The notes under the pieces: model-generated
The model's database searches: none
The model's input: the letters and a program-made list of their open reading frames with translations, nothing else
What the model was told of the DNA's origin: nothing
Part shown: positions 17,540 to 26,680 of the stretch, piece after piece
How the letters are laid out: each line of letters opens with the position of its first letter
Position numbering within the stretch: position 1 is the first letter of the stretch
Translations under genes and position numbers: made by a program
From: Lachnospiraceae bacterium
GTDB taxonomy: Bacteria > Bacillota > Clostridia > Lachnospirales > Lachnospiraceae
DNA: 53,693 bases
Assembly: GCA_022792835.1 (NCBI GenBank)
Contig: JAAWBT010000086.1
Span: 1 to 53,693 of the forward strand
Direction of reading: 5' to 3'

Positions 17540-19174
17540 ATGACACAGTTTTCAGGGAAATCAGTATATAAGGGAATCGCCTTGGGGAAGGTCAGGGTAT
17601 TAAGAAAGCAGGATGAGGCGGTCCGAAGGAGAAAGACAGAGGATGCGAAGTCAGAGATCCTTCGGGTTGCGGAAGCGGGAGAGAGGGCAAAGGAACAGCT
17701 TCGTAATCTGTATGACAAAGCTCTGGGCCAGGTGGGGGAGGTCAGCGCCGCTATTTTTGAGGTCCATCAGATGATGCTGGAGGATGAGGATTATCTGGAA
17801 TCCATCCGGAATATAATCCGGACAGAGTCTGTAAATGCAGAATATGCCGTGGCAGTGACAGGAGACAATTTTTTCAAAATGTTTGCCGCCATGGAGGATG
17901 ATTATATGAAGGCAAGGGCGTCAGATGTGAAGGACATCTCCAACCGGCTGATCCGTATTCTGGAAGGGCGGGAAGACAACGACCTGACGTCCATGGCTCC
18001 GTCGATCCTGGTGGCCGACGATTTGACGCCCAGCGAGACGGTCCAGATGGATAAGGAGAAAATTCTTGCTTTTGTGACAGTCCATGGTTCCAGCAACTCC
18101 CACACAGCCATTCTGGCCCGGCTGAGGAATATTCCGGCCCTGATCGGCGTGCCCATGGATCTGGGGGAAATTCAGGATGGGATGTGGGCTGTTGTGGACG
18201 GCTTTGCGGGGACCGTGCTGTTTAACCCGGATGAGGGGGAGCGGGCTAGGGCGCGGAAGCGGATAGAGGAGGAGCGGGAAAACTTTCGTCTTCTGGAAGA
18301 ACTGAAAGGGAAAGAGACAGTTACCATTGACGGAAGGAAGCTTAAGCTGTATGCTAATATCGGAAGCGTCAGTGACATCGGATATGTGCTGGAAAATGAT
18401 GCGGAGGGCATCGGCCTCTTTCGGAGTGAATTTTTATATCTGGGGCGGGAGGATTTCCCCACGGAAGAGGAGCAGTTTTTGGCATACCGGCAGGCGGCGC
18501 AGACCATGGGCGGAAAAAAAGTGATCATCCGTACTCTGGATATCGGTGCGGACAAACAGGCGGATTACTTCAATCTCGGAGAAGAGGAGAATCCGGCCAT
18601 GGGATACCGGGGGATCCGGATCTGCCTAAAGCAGCAGGATATTTTTAAGACACAGCTTCGGGCGATTTTTCGGGCCGCGGTGTTCGGGAACATTTCCATC
18701 ATGTACCCCATGATTACTTCTGTGGAGGAGGTTCAGGAAATCTTCCGGGTGGTAAAGGAGGTTCAGGGAGAGCTTGATGGGGCGAAGACGCCTTATAAAT
18801 ATCCGGAACAGGGAATTATGATCGAGACTCCGGCTGCAGTCATGATCAGCGACGAGCTGGCCGGACTGGTGGACTTTTTTAGCATCGGCACCAACGATCT
18901 GACCCAGTACACCCTTGCCATTGACAGACAGAATGAGAAGCTGGACGATTTTTATAACCCTCACCATAAAGCGATCCTGCGGATGATCCGCATGGTGACA
19001 GAAAACGCCCATAAGCATGGAAAATGGGTGGGGCTCTGCGGAGAGCTGGGGGCAGACCTTGGGCTTACGGAAGAATTTGTCCGTATGGGATTAGACGAGC
19101 TTTCGGTGTCCCCTTCCATGGTGTTAAAGGTCAGAAAGAAGATTCGGGAAATGGAGTCCGGCGCGGAAAATTAA
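17540..19174 (+). CDS. ptsI: PTS enzyme I (phosphoenolpyruvate-protein phosphotransferase)
   Basis: Enzyme I takes phosphate from PEP and passes it to HPr. The 544-residue protein has the N-terminal HPr-binding/His domain with active H188 (SNSHTAILARLRNIPALIG) and the PEP-binding barrel (GIGLFRSEFLY, IRTLDIGADK, FFSIGTNDLTQYT, GLCGELGAD). It is slightly shorter than the usual 570. The segment before the His reads VTVHGSS instead of the common GG pattern. No HPr gene is adjacent, and gene order differs from standard ptsHI. The start at 17540 is 46 bases after the regulator. Confidence 0.9.
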   Translation: MTQFSGKSVYKGIALGKVRVLRKQDEAVRRRKTEDAKSEILRVAEAGERAKEQLRNLYDKALGQVGEVSAAIFEVHQMMLEDEDYLESIRNIIRTESVNAEYAVAVTGDNFFKMFAAMEDDYMKARASDVKDISNRLIRILEGREDNDLTSMAPSILVADDLTPSETVQMDKEKILAFVTVHGSSNSHTAILARLRNIPALIGVPMDLGEIQDGMWAVVDGFAGTVLFNPDEGERARARKRIEEERENFRLLEELKGKETVTIDGRKLKLYANIGSVSDIGYVLENDAEGIGLFRSEFLYLGREDFPTEEEQFLAYRQAAQTMGGKKVIIRTLDIGADKQADYFNLGEEENPAMGYRGIRICLKQQDIFKTQLRAIFRAAVFGNISIMYPMITSVEEVQEIFRVVKEVQGELDGAKTPYKYPEQGIMIETPAAVMISDELAGLVDFFSIGTNDLTQYTLAIDRQNEKLDDFYNPHHKAILRMIRMVTENAHKHGKWVGLCGELGADLGLTEEFVRMGLDELSVSPSMVLKVRKKIREMESGAEN

Positions 19175-19196
19175 GGAAAAAGGAGTGTTCAGATCA

Positions 19197-21152
19197 ATGC
19201 AGGAGAACGGGAATCATGAAGGCCCCGGCGAGGAGGCCGTATTTTTCGCAGAAGAGCATACCTTGACGGATGAAGGCCGGCCCGCCCCGACGGGCACGCA
19301 TTCACGAGTGCTCTCTGGGTATGCGAAAGAGTACAGGGACCGGTTTTTAAAGCATTATGACGAGTTGAAATGGCTTTACTGCGAACTGTATCAGAACCGT
19401 ATGGACGGATTCGAGGCGCTCTGCAGTATGATGTACCGGTACTATCAGAACAGAAAAAAGGATTTAAAGGCGCTGGACGAAAAGCGCCTTGAGGAGCCGG
19501 ACTGGTATAAGGGAAACCGGCTGGTGGGAATGATGCTGTATGTGGATGCCTTTGCGGGAAACCTGGAGGGTGTCCGCAAAAAACTGGACTATATTGAAGA
19601 GTGCGGGGTCAATTATGTCCATCTCATGCCGTTTCTGGACTCCCCGGAGGCGGACAATGACGGCGGCTATGCGGTGTCTGATTTCCGGAAAGTGAAGCCT
19701 GCCCTTGGGACCATGGAGCAGCTTTCCAGGCTGGCGGATGACTGCCGGAAGCGGGGGATCAGCCTGTGCATGGATTTTGTCATGAACCACACTTCCCAGG
19801 AACATGAGTGGGCGAAGCGGGCCAGAGCGGGCGAGAAGGAATATCAGGAGCGCTATTATTTTTACGACGACTACGGGATTCCCGCGGAGTTTGAAAAGAC
19901 AGTTCCGCAGGTATTCCCCACCACGGCTCCCGGCAATTTTACCTGGCTTGCGGATATGGGAAAATTTGTCATGACCTCGTTTTATCCTTATCAGTGGGAT
20001 TTAAATTACTGGAATCTGGCGGTCTTTCACGATATGATGGACAATGCGCTGAACCTGATTAACCAGGGCATTGACGTGGTGCGGATCGATGCGGTCCCCT
20101 ATATCTGGAAACAGCTTGGAACAAACTGCCGGAATCTGCCCCAGGTGCACAGCATTGTGCGGATGATGCGGATGATCTGCGAGATTGTCTGCCCCGGCGT
20201 GTTGCTTCTGGGCGAAGTGGTCATGGCGCCGGATAAGGTGGCCCCTTATTTTGGGACTGTGGAAAGGCCGGAATGCCATATGCTCTACAATGTGACGACC
20301 ATGGCCTCCACCTGGAGTTCAGTTGCGGCAAGAGATGCCAGGCTTTTGAAGCGGCAGATGGATATTTTGAGCCGGCTGCCCAGAGAATATGTATTCCTCA
20401 ATTACCTGCGGTGCCATGATGATATTGGCTGGGGATTAGATTACCCCTGGCTTGCGACTCTCGGCATGGGGGAGGTAAGCCATAAAAAATATCTGAACGA
20501 TTTCTTTACAGGCTGTGTCCCCGGTTCGTTCGCGCGGGGGGAACTGTATAATTCTGATCCCGCATCCGGCGACGCGAGGCTCTGCGGGACCACGGCCTCC
20601 TTATGCGGTGTGGAAAAGGCAAGGGTGGAGCAGGATGAGGCGGCCCTTGAGCGGGCTATTTGGCTGGATCTTATGCTTCACGCCTATATGTTTACTCAGT
20701 CGGGGATCCCGGTGATCTACAGTGGGGATGAGATCGGGCAGGAGAACGATTACTCTTACCATGAGGATCCGGTGAAACGGGAGGATTCCCGGTATCTGCA
20801 CAGGGGAAAATTCCGCTGGGATCTGGAGACGAAACGGGCGGATAAAGACAGCCTCCAGGCGCGGCTCTTTGATGAGATCGGCAGGCTGGAGAAAATCCGG
20901 GGAAGCCATCCGGTATTTGAGTCGGACGCAGATGTGTGGACGGCTGACACCTGGGAGGACTCTGTACTCTGTGTGATCCGCGCCAAAGGGGAGGAAAAGC
21001 TGGTGGCGCTGTTTAACTTCAGCGAGTGGGATAAAACAGCCTGGATCAATGAGGATGACGGCGAGTATGAGGACCTGATCTCAGGACGGACGATGGAGGC
21101 AAAAGGCGTCAATATCCCTGGCTACGGGGTATATTGGCTGTTGAAAAAATAA
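19197..21152 (+). CDS. Amylosucrase-like glycoside hydrolase family 13 enzyme
   Basis: This 651-residue enzyme carries the GH13 catalytic set: nucleophile D298 (VVRIDAVPYIW), acid/base E340 (LLLGEVVMAP) and the third acid after H407 (RCHDDIGW). The block KQLGTNCRNLPQVH and the long helical N-terminal domain match amylosucrase (GH13_4). That family splits sucrose and builds alpha-glucan or isomers. Sucrose hydrolase or phosphorylase activity is the alternative. I used the ATG at 19197; a GTG at 19185 would sit on the ribosome binding site. It lies 22 bases after ptsI. Confidence 0.85.
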   Translation: MQENGNHEGPGEEAVFFAEEHTLTDEGRPAPTGTHSRVLSGYAKEYRDRFLKHYDELKWLYCELYQNRMDGFEALCSMMYRYYQNRKKDLKALDEKRLEEPDWYKGNRLVGMMLYVDAFAGNLEGVRKKLDYIEECGVNYVHLMPFLDSPEADNDGGYAVSDFRKVKPALGTMEQLSRLADDCRKRGISLCMDFVMNHTSQEHEWAKRARAGEKEYQERYYFYDDYGIPAEFEKTVPQVFPTTAPGNFTWLADMGKFVMTSFYPYQWDLNYWNLAVFHDMMDNALNLINQGIDVVRIDAVPYIWKQLGTNCRNLPQVHSIVRMMRMICEIVCPGVLLLGEVVMAPDKVAPYFGTVERPECHMLYNVTTMASTWSSVAARDARLLKRQMDILSRLPREYVFLNYLRCHDDIGWGLDYPWLATLGMGEVSHKKYLNDFFTGCVPGSFARGELYNSDPASGDARLCGTTASLCGVEKARVEQDEAALERAIWLDLMLHAYMFTQSGIPVIYSGDEIGQENDYSYHEDPVKREDSRYLHRGKFRWDLETKRADKDSLQARLFDEIGRLEKIRGSHPVFESDADVWTADTWEDSVLCVIRAKGEEKLVALFNFSEWDKTAWINEDDGEYEDLISGRTMEAKGVNIPGYGVYWLLKK

Positions 21153-21196
21153 TTTCGGGAATTTTCGGAAATGACAGGACAGGGAGATAACAGTTT

Positions 21197-22603
21197 ATGA
21201 GAAACGGGAAAGAGCTGGAAACGTATCTTGAAAAACTTTTCGGGAAGCGGGGATATCCGGGGATGGCAGTCTGCATCCGCGGGCCGGAGGGGATTCTGTT
21301 TGACAAAGGGTTTGGCTTTCGAAACACACAGAAGAAAACTGTGGTGGACGGGGATACGGTATTTGGCATTGCATCCATGAGTAAATCTATGACAGCGCTG
21401 GCCTGCTGTATCCTGGAGACAGAAGGAAAAATGAGCCTGGAGGATCCGGTGGTCAAATATTTTCCAGACTTCCATATTCCCGGTGCGGCCGATGAGTGCG
21501 TCACGGTGCGGACCCTTGCCATGCACTGTGCCGGAATCCCGCCCATGGAACCCCTCGAGTGGTCCATTGCCATGAACAGCGTAGAGCGGGATACAGAGTG
21601 GTATCGGGAGATGCTCCGGACAGCACCCAATAAAATGGACAAGATCGAACAGATTGTGGACTACATATCAGCGGGAGGCTACGAGCCGCTGGGAGCGCCC
21701 GGGGAGTATATGAGTTATTCCAATGAGGGGTATGCCATTTTATCCTATATCGTAGATCAAGCTTCAGGGACCACCCTGGAGGAATTCCTCTCAGAGCGGA
21801 TTTTTGGCCCTCTAGGCATGACGAGGACTGTTCTGGACCTGGACTGCAGTGAGGCGAAGGCTCTGGCGGGCGGGAATATCACAAGCCTCTTTGAGCGGGA
21901 GGAGGACGGGACCTTAGTCTGGGACGACAACTGGTCTGTGCTTCCGCCGTTCAGGGGATGTGCCTGTGTCAAGTCCACGGCCAGGGATATCACAAAGTAT
22001 TATCAGATGCTTGCGGACGGCGGCCGGTGGGAAGGCAGACAGGTGATTCCTGCCGAAGCCGCAGAGCTTATGTATGGCAGAGGATTCCCCCTCCAAAAAG
22101 AGCCTTTTTACTGCATGGGGCTGGAAAAGAGCCTGGTCGGCGGAAAGATGGTTTGTGAACATGCAGGAGGGCTTCACGGGGTGTCCACCCAGGGTGGATT
22201 TATGGAAGGCGGTTATAGCGTCGCTGTGCTCTGCAATGAGAGCGAGCTTGACATGAAGGAATTTCAGTGGGCTTGCTACAATTTTATTCTGGGTCTTGCC
22301 TTGGAGACAAAACATTATGCAGTAGTGCCCTCTGGCCGGGTGTTTGGAAAACCGGAGATGCTCTGTGGAGATTTTCTCTCGAAGGAGGGCCTGAAAGTAC
22401 ACTGTACGGTGAGTCTGGAGGACGGCAGGCCGGTGGCAGACTATAACGGAAAAAAGGTCAGGCTGCTCTATGGCAGCGGAACCAGTTTTGTGGCGGCGGA
22501 CTGGGAAAATCCGGAGGAGAGAGTGAGTACCTTCCGGTTTTATATCAGAGACGGAAAAGCCTGGGGAGTAAAATGCGGCAGCAGAATTTATCAGAGAGTG
22601 TGA
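21197..22603 (+). CDS. Serine hydrolase of the class C beta-lactamase / S12 family
   Basis: This 468-residue protein has the S12 catalytic motifs: S60-M-S-K63 (FGIASMSKSM), Y174-S-N176 (SYSNEGYAIL) and a third-motif HAGG near residue 320. No signal peptide is seen, so it should act in the cytoplasm. S12 members include D-Ala carboxypeptidases, D-amino-acid amidases, esterases and D-stereospecific peptidases. Its place directly before a P1 peptidase and a D-aminopeptidase suggests a D-peptide or amide substrate rather than penicillin resistance. That is inference. Confidence 0.82.
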   Translation: MRNGKELETYLEKLFGKRGYPGMAVCIRGPEGILFDKGFGFRNTQKKTVVDGDTVFGIASMSKSMTALACCILETEGKMSLEDPVVKYFPDFHIPGAADECVTVRTLAMHCAGIPPMEPLEWSIAMNSVERDTEWYREMLRTAPNKMDKIEQIVDYISAGGYEPLGAPGEYMSYSNEGYAILSYIVDQASGTTLEEFLSERIFGPLGMTRTVLDLDCSEAKALAGGNITSLFEREEDGTLVWDDNWSVLPPFRGCACVKSTARDITKYYQMLADGGRWEGRQVIPAEAAELMYGRGFPLQKEPFYCMGLEKSLVGGKMVCEHAGGLHGVSTQGGFMEGGYSVAVLCNESELDMKEFQWACYNFILGLALETKHYAVVPSGRVFGKPEMLCGDFLSKEGLKVHCTVSLEDGRPVADYNGKKVRLLYGSGTSFVAADWENPEERVSTFRFYIRDGKAWGVKCGSRIYQRV

Positions 22604-22624
22604 CAGGAATGGGGAAGGAAGAAA

Positions 22625-23671
22625 ATGGGATTACCAGAAAACAGCGGCTTTGAGCTGTATTCGAAATGGCCCAGGGGCCGGCGGAACCTGATCAGTGACG
22701 TGCCGGGGGTAAAGGTTGGAAATGTGACGATTCATGAGGGGGATGTCCATACGGGAGTGACCGCGGTCATTCCCCATGAGGGAAATCTTTTTCAGGAAAA
22801 GGTGATGGTCGGTGTTTCCGTAATTAATGGGTTTGGGAAGAGCACCGGGCTGATCCAGATGAAAGAGCTGGGCACCATCGAGACGCCGATTGTGCTGACC
22901 AACACCTTAAGCACAGGGACCGCCTGGACGGCCCTGGCCAGATATATGCTGGAGCACAATGAGGATATCGGCGTGACCACAGGAACAGTGAACTGCGTTG
23001 TAACGGAGTGCAATGACGGAAGATTGAATGACATCCGGGGAATGCATGTGACGGAAGCGCATGTGCGCAGCGCCCTTGAGAATGCCTGCGAGGATTTCGA
23101 GGAGGGGGGCGTCGGCGGCGGAACGGGTATGGTCTGCCTGGGCCTAAAGGGCGGGATCGGTTCAGCCTCCAGGCTCGTCCGGGCAGACGAGTCGGACTAT
23201 ACCATTGGAGCTCTGGTGATGACCAATTTCGGGGAGCCGGGTAACCTGGTGATCGGCGGCAGGCATTATGACACGGGAAAATATCAGGAGGCAGAAAAAA
23301 AGGATAAAGGTTCGATCATTATCCTGATCGCCACAGATCTTCCCTTAAATGAAAGGCAGCTGGAGCGGGTGGCAAAACGTTCGACGATTGCCCTTGGCCG
23401 GGTGGGTTCTTTTTGTGGAAACGGGAGCGGGGATATAGCCATTGCCTTTTCCACAGCCAACAGGCTCAGCCATTACAGCGATGTGGATAGGATCCCTGTC
23501 AGGATGTTTTACGATGAAAGGATTGACAGGGTATTTGAGGCGGCAGTGGAAGCGGTGGAGGAGGCCATTGTGAGCTCTCTTTACCACGCTGAAACCCTGA
23601 CAGGAATCCGCGGCAATACAGTGATGGGCCTCAGGGACTTTCTGGAGAAATACGGCGGACCTGCAGAATAG
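22625..23671 (+). CDS. P1-family (S58, DmpA-like) aminopeptidase
   Basis: This 348-residue protein belongs to the self-processing DmpA/BapA family, which removes N-terminal L-, D- or beta-amino acids. The likely self-cleavage point is G229-S230 in DKGSIIILIATDLP, freeing Ser as the nucleophile. Family blocks ISDVPGVKVGNVT, TNTLSTGTAW, GGVGGGTGMVCLGLKGGIGSASR and NGSGDIAIAFSTAN are present. It starts 21 bases after the S12 hydrolase and lies 10 bases before the D-aminopeptidase, so the three are clearly co-transcribed. Confidence 0.9.
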   Translation: MGLPENSGFELYSKWPRGRRNLISDVPGVKVGNVTIHEGDVHTGVTAVIPHEGNLFQEKVMVGVSVINGFGKSTGLIQMKELGTIETPIVLTNTLSTGTAWTALARYMLEHNEDIGVTTGTVNCVVTECNDGRLNDIRGMHVTEAHVRSALENACEDFEEGGVGGGTGMVCLGLKGGIGSASRLVRADESDYTIGALVMTNFGEPGNLVIGGRHYDTGKYQEAEKKDKGSIIILIATDLPLNERQLERVAKRSTIALGRVGSFCGNGSGDIAIAFSTANRLSHYSDVDRIPVRMFYDERIDRVFEAAVEAVEEAIVSSLYHAETLTGIRGNTVMGLRDFLEKYGGPAE

Positions 23672-23681
23672 AAAAGGGGGT

Positions 23682-24488
23682 ATGATGGAACAGAAAACAT
23701 ATTTTATCAGCGCCGATATGGAGGGGGTCACGGATGTGACTGCCTGGTGTGAGACGGAAAAGGGAGAGGACGGCTATGAGGCTGCCCAGACCCAGATGAG
23801 TAAGGAAGTGGCGGCAGCCTGTGAGGCGATTCTGGAGGCCGGGCATCAGGCGGTGGTCCGGGACGGACACGACAGTGCAAGAAACATCATTCACGGGCTT
23901 TTGCCCCGGGGGGTAAAGCTTATGAGGGGCTGGGCCTGCCATCCGGGCTCCATGGCCGCCGGGATCAGCGAAAAGTACGCCGGTGCGCTCTACATTGGCT
24001 ATCACTCCCCGGCAGGAACAGACGGCAGCCCGCTGGCCCATACCATGGATAAAAATGAGATCCATTGGGTGAAGATCAACGGAGAGCTGGCTTCCGAGTT
24101 CACGTTAAATTCCATGTACGCGGCACAGATGGGGGTTCCTTCTATTTTTATCAGCGGAGACGAGACCATCTGTCGTTTGGCAAAAGAAGAGATTCCGGAG
24201 ATTCATACAGTTGCGGTGAAAGAGTGCAGGGGCAATTCCACCTTTAATATTCACCCGGAGGATGCCCTCTGGCAGATCAAAGCCGGAGTAACGCAGGCTC
24301 TGAAAAAGCCGGCGCCGGTACGGGCTCTTTCTGAGGAGCTTGTGTTGGAGGTGTGCCTTAAAAACCACCAGACTCTGCGGTCCTCTCTGGCCCATCCTGG
24401 CATCAGGCAGACAGATGAGAGCACCGTCTGCTATAGGGCTCATTCGCCCAAGGAGCTGAATGTGGTATTAAGCTATATCATTGGATAA
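23682..24488 (+). CDS. DppA-like D-aminopeptidase (M55)
   Basis: This 268-residue protein matches the M55 family, whose type member DppA of Bacillus subtilis cuts D-Ala-D-Ala and related D-peptides. The metal ligands are visible: D12/E14 (ISADMEGV), H63 (RDGHDS), H108 (GYHSPAG) and a downstream Glu near 135. The ATG ATG start has AAGGGGG upstream. With the S12 and P1 hydrolases before it, it makes a three-enzyme set for peptides carrying D-amino acids, such as peptidoglycan stems. Confidence 0.9.
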   Translation: MMEQKTYFISADMEGVTDVTAWCETEKGEDGYEAAQTQMSKEVAAACEAILEAGHQAVVRDGHDSARNIIHGLLPRGVKLMRGWACHPGSMAAGISEKYAGALYIGYHSPAGTDGSPLAHTMDKNEIHWVKINGELASEFTLNSMYAAQMGVPSIFISGDETICRLAKEEIPEIHTVAVKECRGNSTFNIHPEDALWQIKAGVTQALKKPAPVRALSEELVLEVCLKNHQTLRSSLAHPGIRQTDESTVCYRAHSPKELNVVLSYIIG

Positions 24489-24540
24489 TATCATCCGATA
24501 GCGGCAGGGCGGATCAAAAAGGGAAAACAGAGGAACATTC

Positions 24541-25857
24541 ATGAGAAAACGCATTCTTCTTATCAGCCTGCTTCTGCTCTTTTTTGCGGAGGCGGCAGTC
24601 CTTCTGGCGATGCTTCAGAAGGAGGAGAAGCCCCAGGACGCGGTTGTGGTAAACGAGGTGCTTCAGTCGGTGCAGGCCGACTGGGAGCGCCTGGAGGGCA
24701 GAGGGCGGGAGACGGAAGAGGCTGCTGTGCCGGGACTGGCCTATGTGGTGTTAGATCTGGACGGGGCAGTTTTATATCAGACAAAGGACGGTCTGAGTGA
24801 GACCATCAATGAGGCAGTTCTTCACAGAGATACCATTCTGGATGTGGAAGCAGGCGGGGACAGAGTGGGAAAACTCATCATCTATAATGACAGCAGAGAG
24901 GAGCTTCGGGAGGAAAGAAAGACGGCGATGCTCCTTCTTATGTTGGCCATATCCGTACAGCTAGTTATCTTTATCGTCTATTTTTTCTATTTGAACCGGG
25001 CGGTGATCAAGCCTTTTCAGAAGCTGAAAGGTTTTGCGGAGCGGATCGCCGGCGGCAATCTGGATATTCCACTGGAAATGGATCGGAAAAATCTCTTTGG
25101 GGCTTTTACGGAGGCATTTGATTTGATGCGGTCAGAGCTTAAGCGGGCAAGACTTGCGGAGGCAGAGGCCAACAGGGAAAAGAAAGAGCTTGTGGCCAAG
25201 CTCTCCCACGACATTAGGACGCCTGTCGCCAGTATCAAGGCGGCGGCTGAAGTGGGGGAGGCCCTTGTGGAAAGCAGAGCCTGTCTGGGGGACTTTGACG
25301 GCGAACGGCTTTTGGAAAATTATGGGCAGATCATCCGCAAGGCCGACCAGATGAATGCTCTGGTCACCGAGCTTTTTACTGCGGCGCTGGAGGAGATTGG
25401 GCAGCTTCCGGTGACTCCAGAAGATATGGATGGCGGGGAGCTTTCTGTTATTTTGGAAAATGCCGATTACCTGCACCGGGCGGCAATGCCGGCCATTTCA
25501 CCCTGCCTGATCTGGGCCGACAGGCTCCGCATACAGCAGGTGTTCGACAATCTGTTTGCCAACTCCTACAAATATTCCGGTACAGATGTGAAAGTGAAAG
25601 CAGAGCGAAAGGCCCGGTTTTTGATTGTCACGGTCGAGGATTTTGGCGGAGGAGTCGGGGAGGAGGAGCTGCCATTTCTGAAAGAGAAATTTAAGCGGGG
25701 AAAAAATGCGCAGGGTACGTCAGGCGCGGGCCTGGGACTTTATATTTCCGATTATTTTATGAGGGAAATGGGCGGGGAGCTTTCCCTCTCAAATGGAGAG
25801 AGAGGGTTTAAGGCGGCGGTGAAAATCCGGTTGAGCGGGGATTTAAGGATTCTTTAA
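24541..25857 (+). CDS. Sensor histidine kinase
   Basis: This 438-residue kinase has membrane helices at about 4-25 and 129-151 around an external sensor region of about 100 residues. HAMP follows (about 152-200). The phosphoacceptor is H223 (AKLSHDIRTPVAS). The ATPase domain shows NLFANSYKYSG (N box), EDFGGGVGEEE and GAGLGLYISDYF. Two helices with a longer loop differ from the short BceS type. It lies just before the ABC pair, and its last codons lie inside the TTTAAGG repeat block. The response regulator at 16819 is the likely partner. Confidence 0.88.
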   Translation: MRKRILLISLLLLFFAEAAVLLAMLQKEEKPQDAVVVNEVLQSVQADWERLEGRGRETEEAAVPGLAYVVLDLDGAVLYQTKDGLSETINEAVLHRDTILDVEAGGDRVGKLIIYNDSREELREERKTAMLLLMLAISVQLVIFIVYFFYLNRAVIKPFQKLKGFAERIAGGNLDIPLEMDRKNLFGAFTEAFDLMRSELKRARLAEAEANREKKELVAKLSHDIRTPVASIKAAAEVGEALVESRACLGDFDGERLLENYGQIIRKADQMNALVTELFTAALEEIGQLPVTPEDMDGGELSVILENADYLHRAAMPAISPCLIWADRLRIQQVFDNLFANSYKYSGTDVKVKAERKARFLIVTVEDFGGGVGEEELPFLKEKFKRGKNAQGTSGAGLGLYISDYFMREMGGELSLSNGERGFKAAVKIRLSGDLRIL

Positions 25858-25896
25858 GGTTTTGATAAAGACATTTAAGGTTTGAATCGGTAAAAT
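25842..25896 (+). promoter_or_regulatory. Direct-repeat regulator site and promoter before the ABC genes
   Basis: TTTAAGG occurs at 25842, 25853 and 25874, spaced by 11 and 21 bases (one and two helical turns). This is the pattern bound by OmpR-family dimers. The last two copies extend to TTTAAGGTTT. A -35-like AAGACA (25868-25873) lies 17 bases before a -10 TAAAAT (25891-25896). The repeats flank the weak -35, as expected for activation by a phosphorylated regulator. The first copy is within the kinase coding end. Confidence 0.65.
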
Positions 25897-25920
25897 AGGG
25901 CTTGCAGAAGGAGGATTTCC

Positions 25921-26679
25921 ATGAAAGAGGTATTGTTGAAGACAAAGAACCTGAGCAAGTCCTTTTCCAACGGCGGGATGTTGCAGCATGTTCTGAGAAA
26001 CATTGATCTGGAACTTTACAGAGGAGATTTTACGGTTATTATGGGGGCAAGCGGTGCGGGAAAGTCCACACTGCTCTATGCCCTCTCGGGGATGGATACG
26101 CCGACCCTGGGTACCATCACCTTTGGGGATGAGACCCTGTCGGAGAGAAGCAGCGACGGCCTCGCGGTATTCAGGCGCAGACACTGCGGCTTTGTATTTC
26201 AGCAGGTCTATCTGATCGACGGGATGAGTGTCATGGATAATGTGCTGGCAGCAGGGCTTTTGGTGAACCGGGACAGACAGGCGCTTGTGAAGCGGGCCAA
26301 GGAGCTGTTTCTTAAAGTGGATATTCCGGAAGAGACCTGGGGGAAGTTTCCCTCGCAGCTTTCCGGAGGGGAAGCCCAGCGGGTGGGCATTGTCCGGGCG
26401 CTGATCAATTCGCCGGATATCCTGTTTGCCGACGAGCCCACAGGGGCCCTCAACTCCCGAACAGGCCTGGATGTCCTTGACACACTCACCACATTTCATG
26501 AACAGGGCCAGAGCGTGGTGATGGTGACCCATGACATGCGCTCAGCCAGACGGGGAAACCGCATTTTGTATCTGAAGGACGGGGTGGTGCTGGGAGAATG
26601 TGACCTGGGGCCTTATGTCAGCGGGGATGAGGGACGGCACAGGAAGCTGAAAAATTTTCTCGGGGAAATGGGGTGGTAG
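25921..26679 (+). CDS. ABC transporter ATPase (Bce/MacB-type)
   Basis: This 252-residue ATPase has Walker A GASGAGKST, signature LSGGEAQRVGIVRAL, Walker B ILFADEPTGALN and His-loop VTHDM. The EPTGALN D-loop form is typical of ATPases serving FtsX-type permeases (BceA, MacB, LolD). AGAAGGAGG lies six bases before the ATG. The permease starts one base after its stop. In Bce modules the complex both senses and removes peptide antibiotics at the membrane; here this role is inferred from kinase and promoter context. Confidence 0.9.
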   Translation: MKEVLLKTKNLSKSFSNGGMLQHVLRNIDLELYRGDFTVIMGASGAGKSTLLYALSGMDTPTLGTITFGDETLSERSSDGLAVFRRRHCGFVFQQVYLIDGMSVMDNVLAAGLLVNRDRQALVKRAKELFLKVDIPEETWGKFPSQLSGGEAQRVGIVRALINSPDILFADEPTGALNSRTGLDVLDTLTTFHEQGQSVVMVTHDMRSARRGNRILYLKDGVVLGECDLGPYVSGDEGRHRKLKNFLGEMGW

Positions 26680-26680
26680 C

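Noticed and set aside
21197-22603. Reading the S12 hydrolase as an antibiotic-resistance beta-lactamase
   Set aside because: It has the SxxK and YxN motifs but no signal peptide, and its operon partners are D-peptide hydrolases. Motifs alone do not show beta-lactam cleavage.
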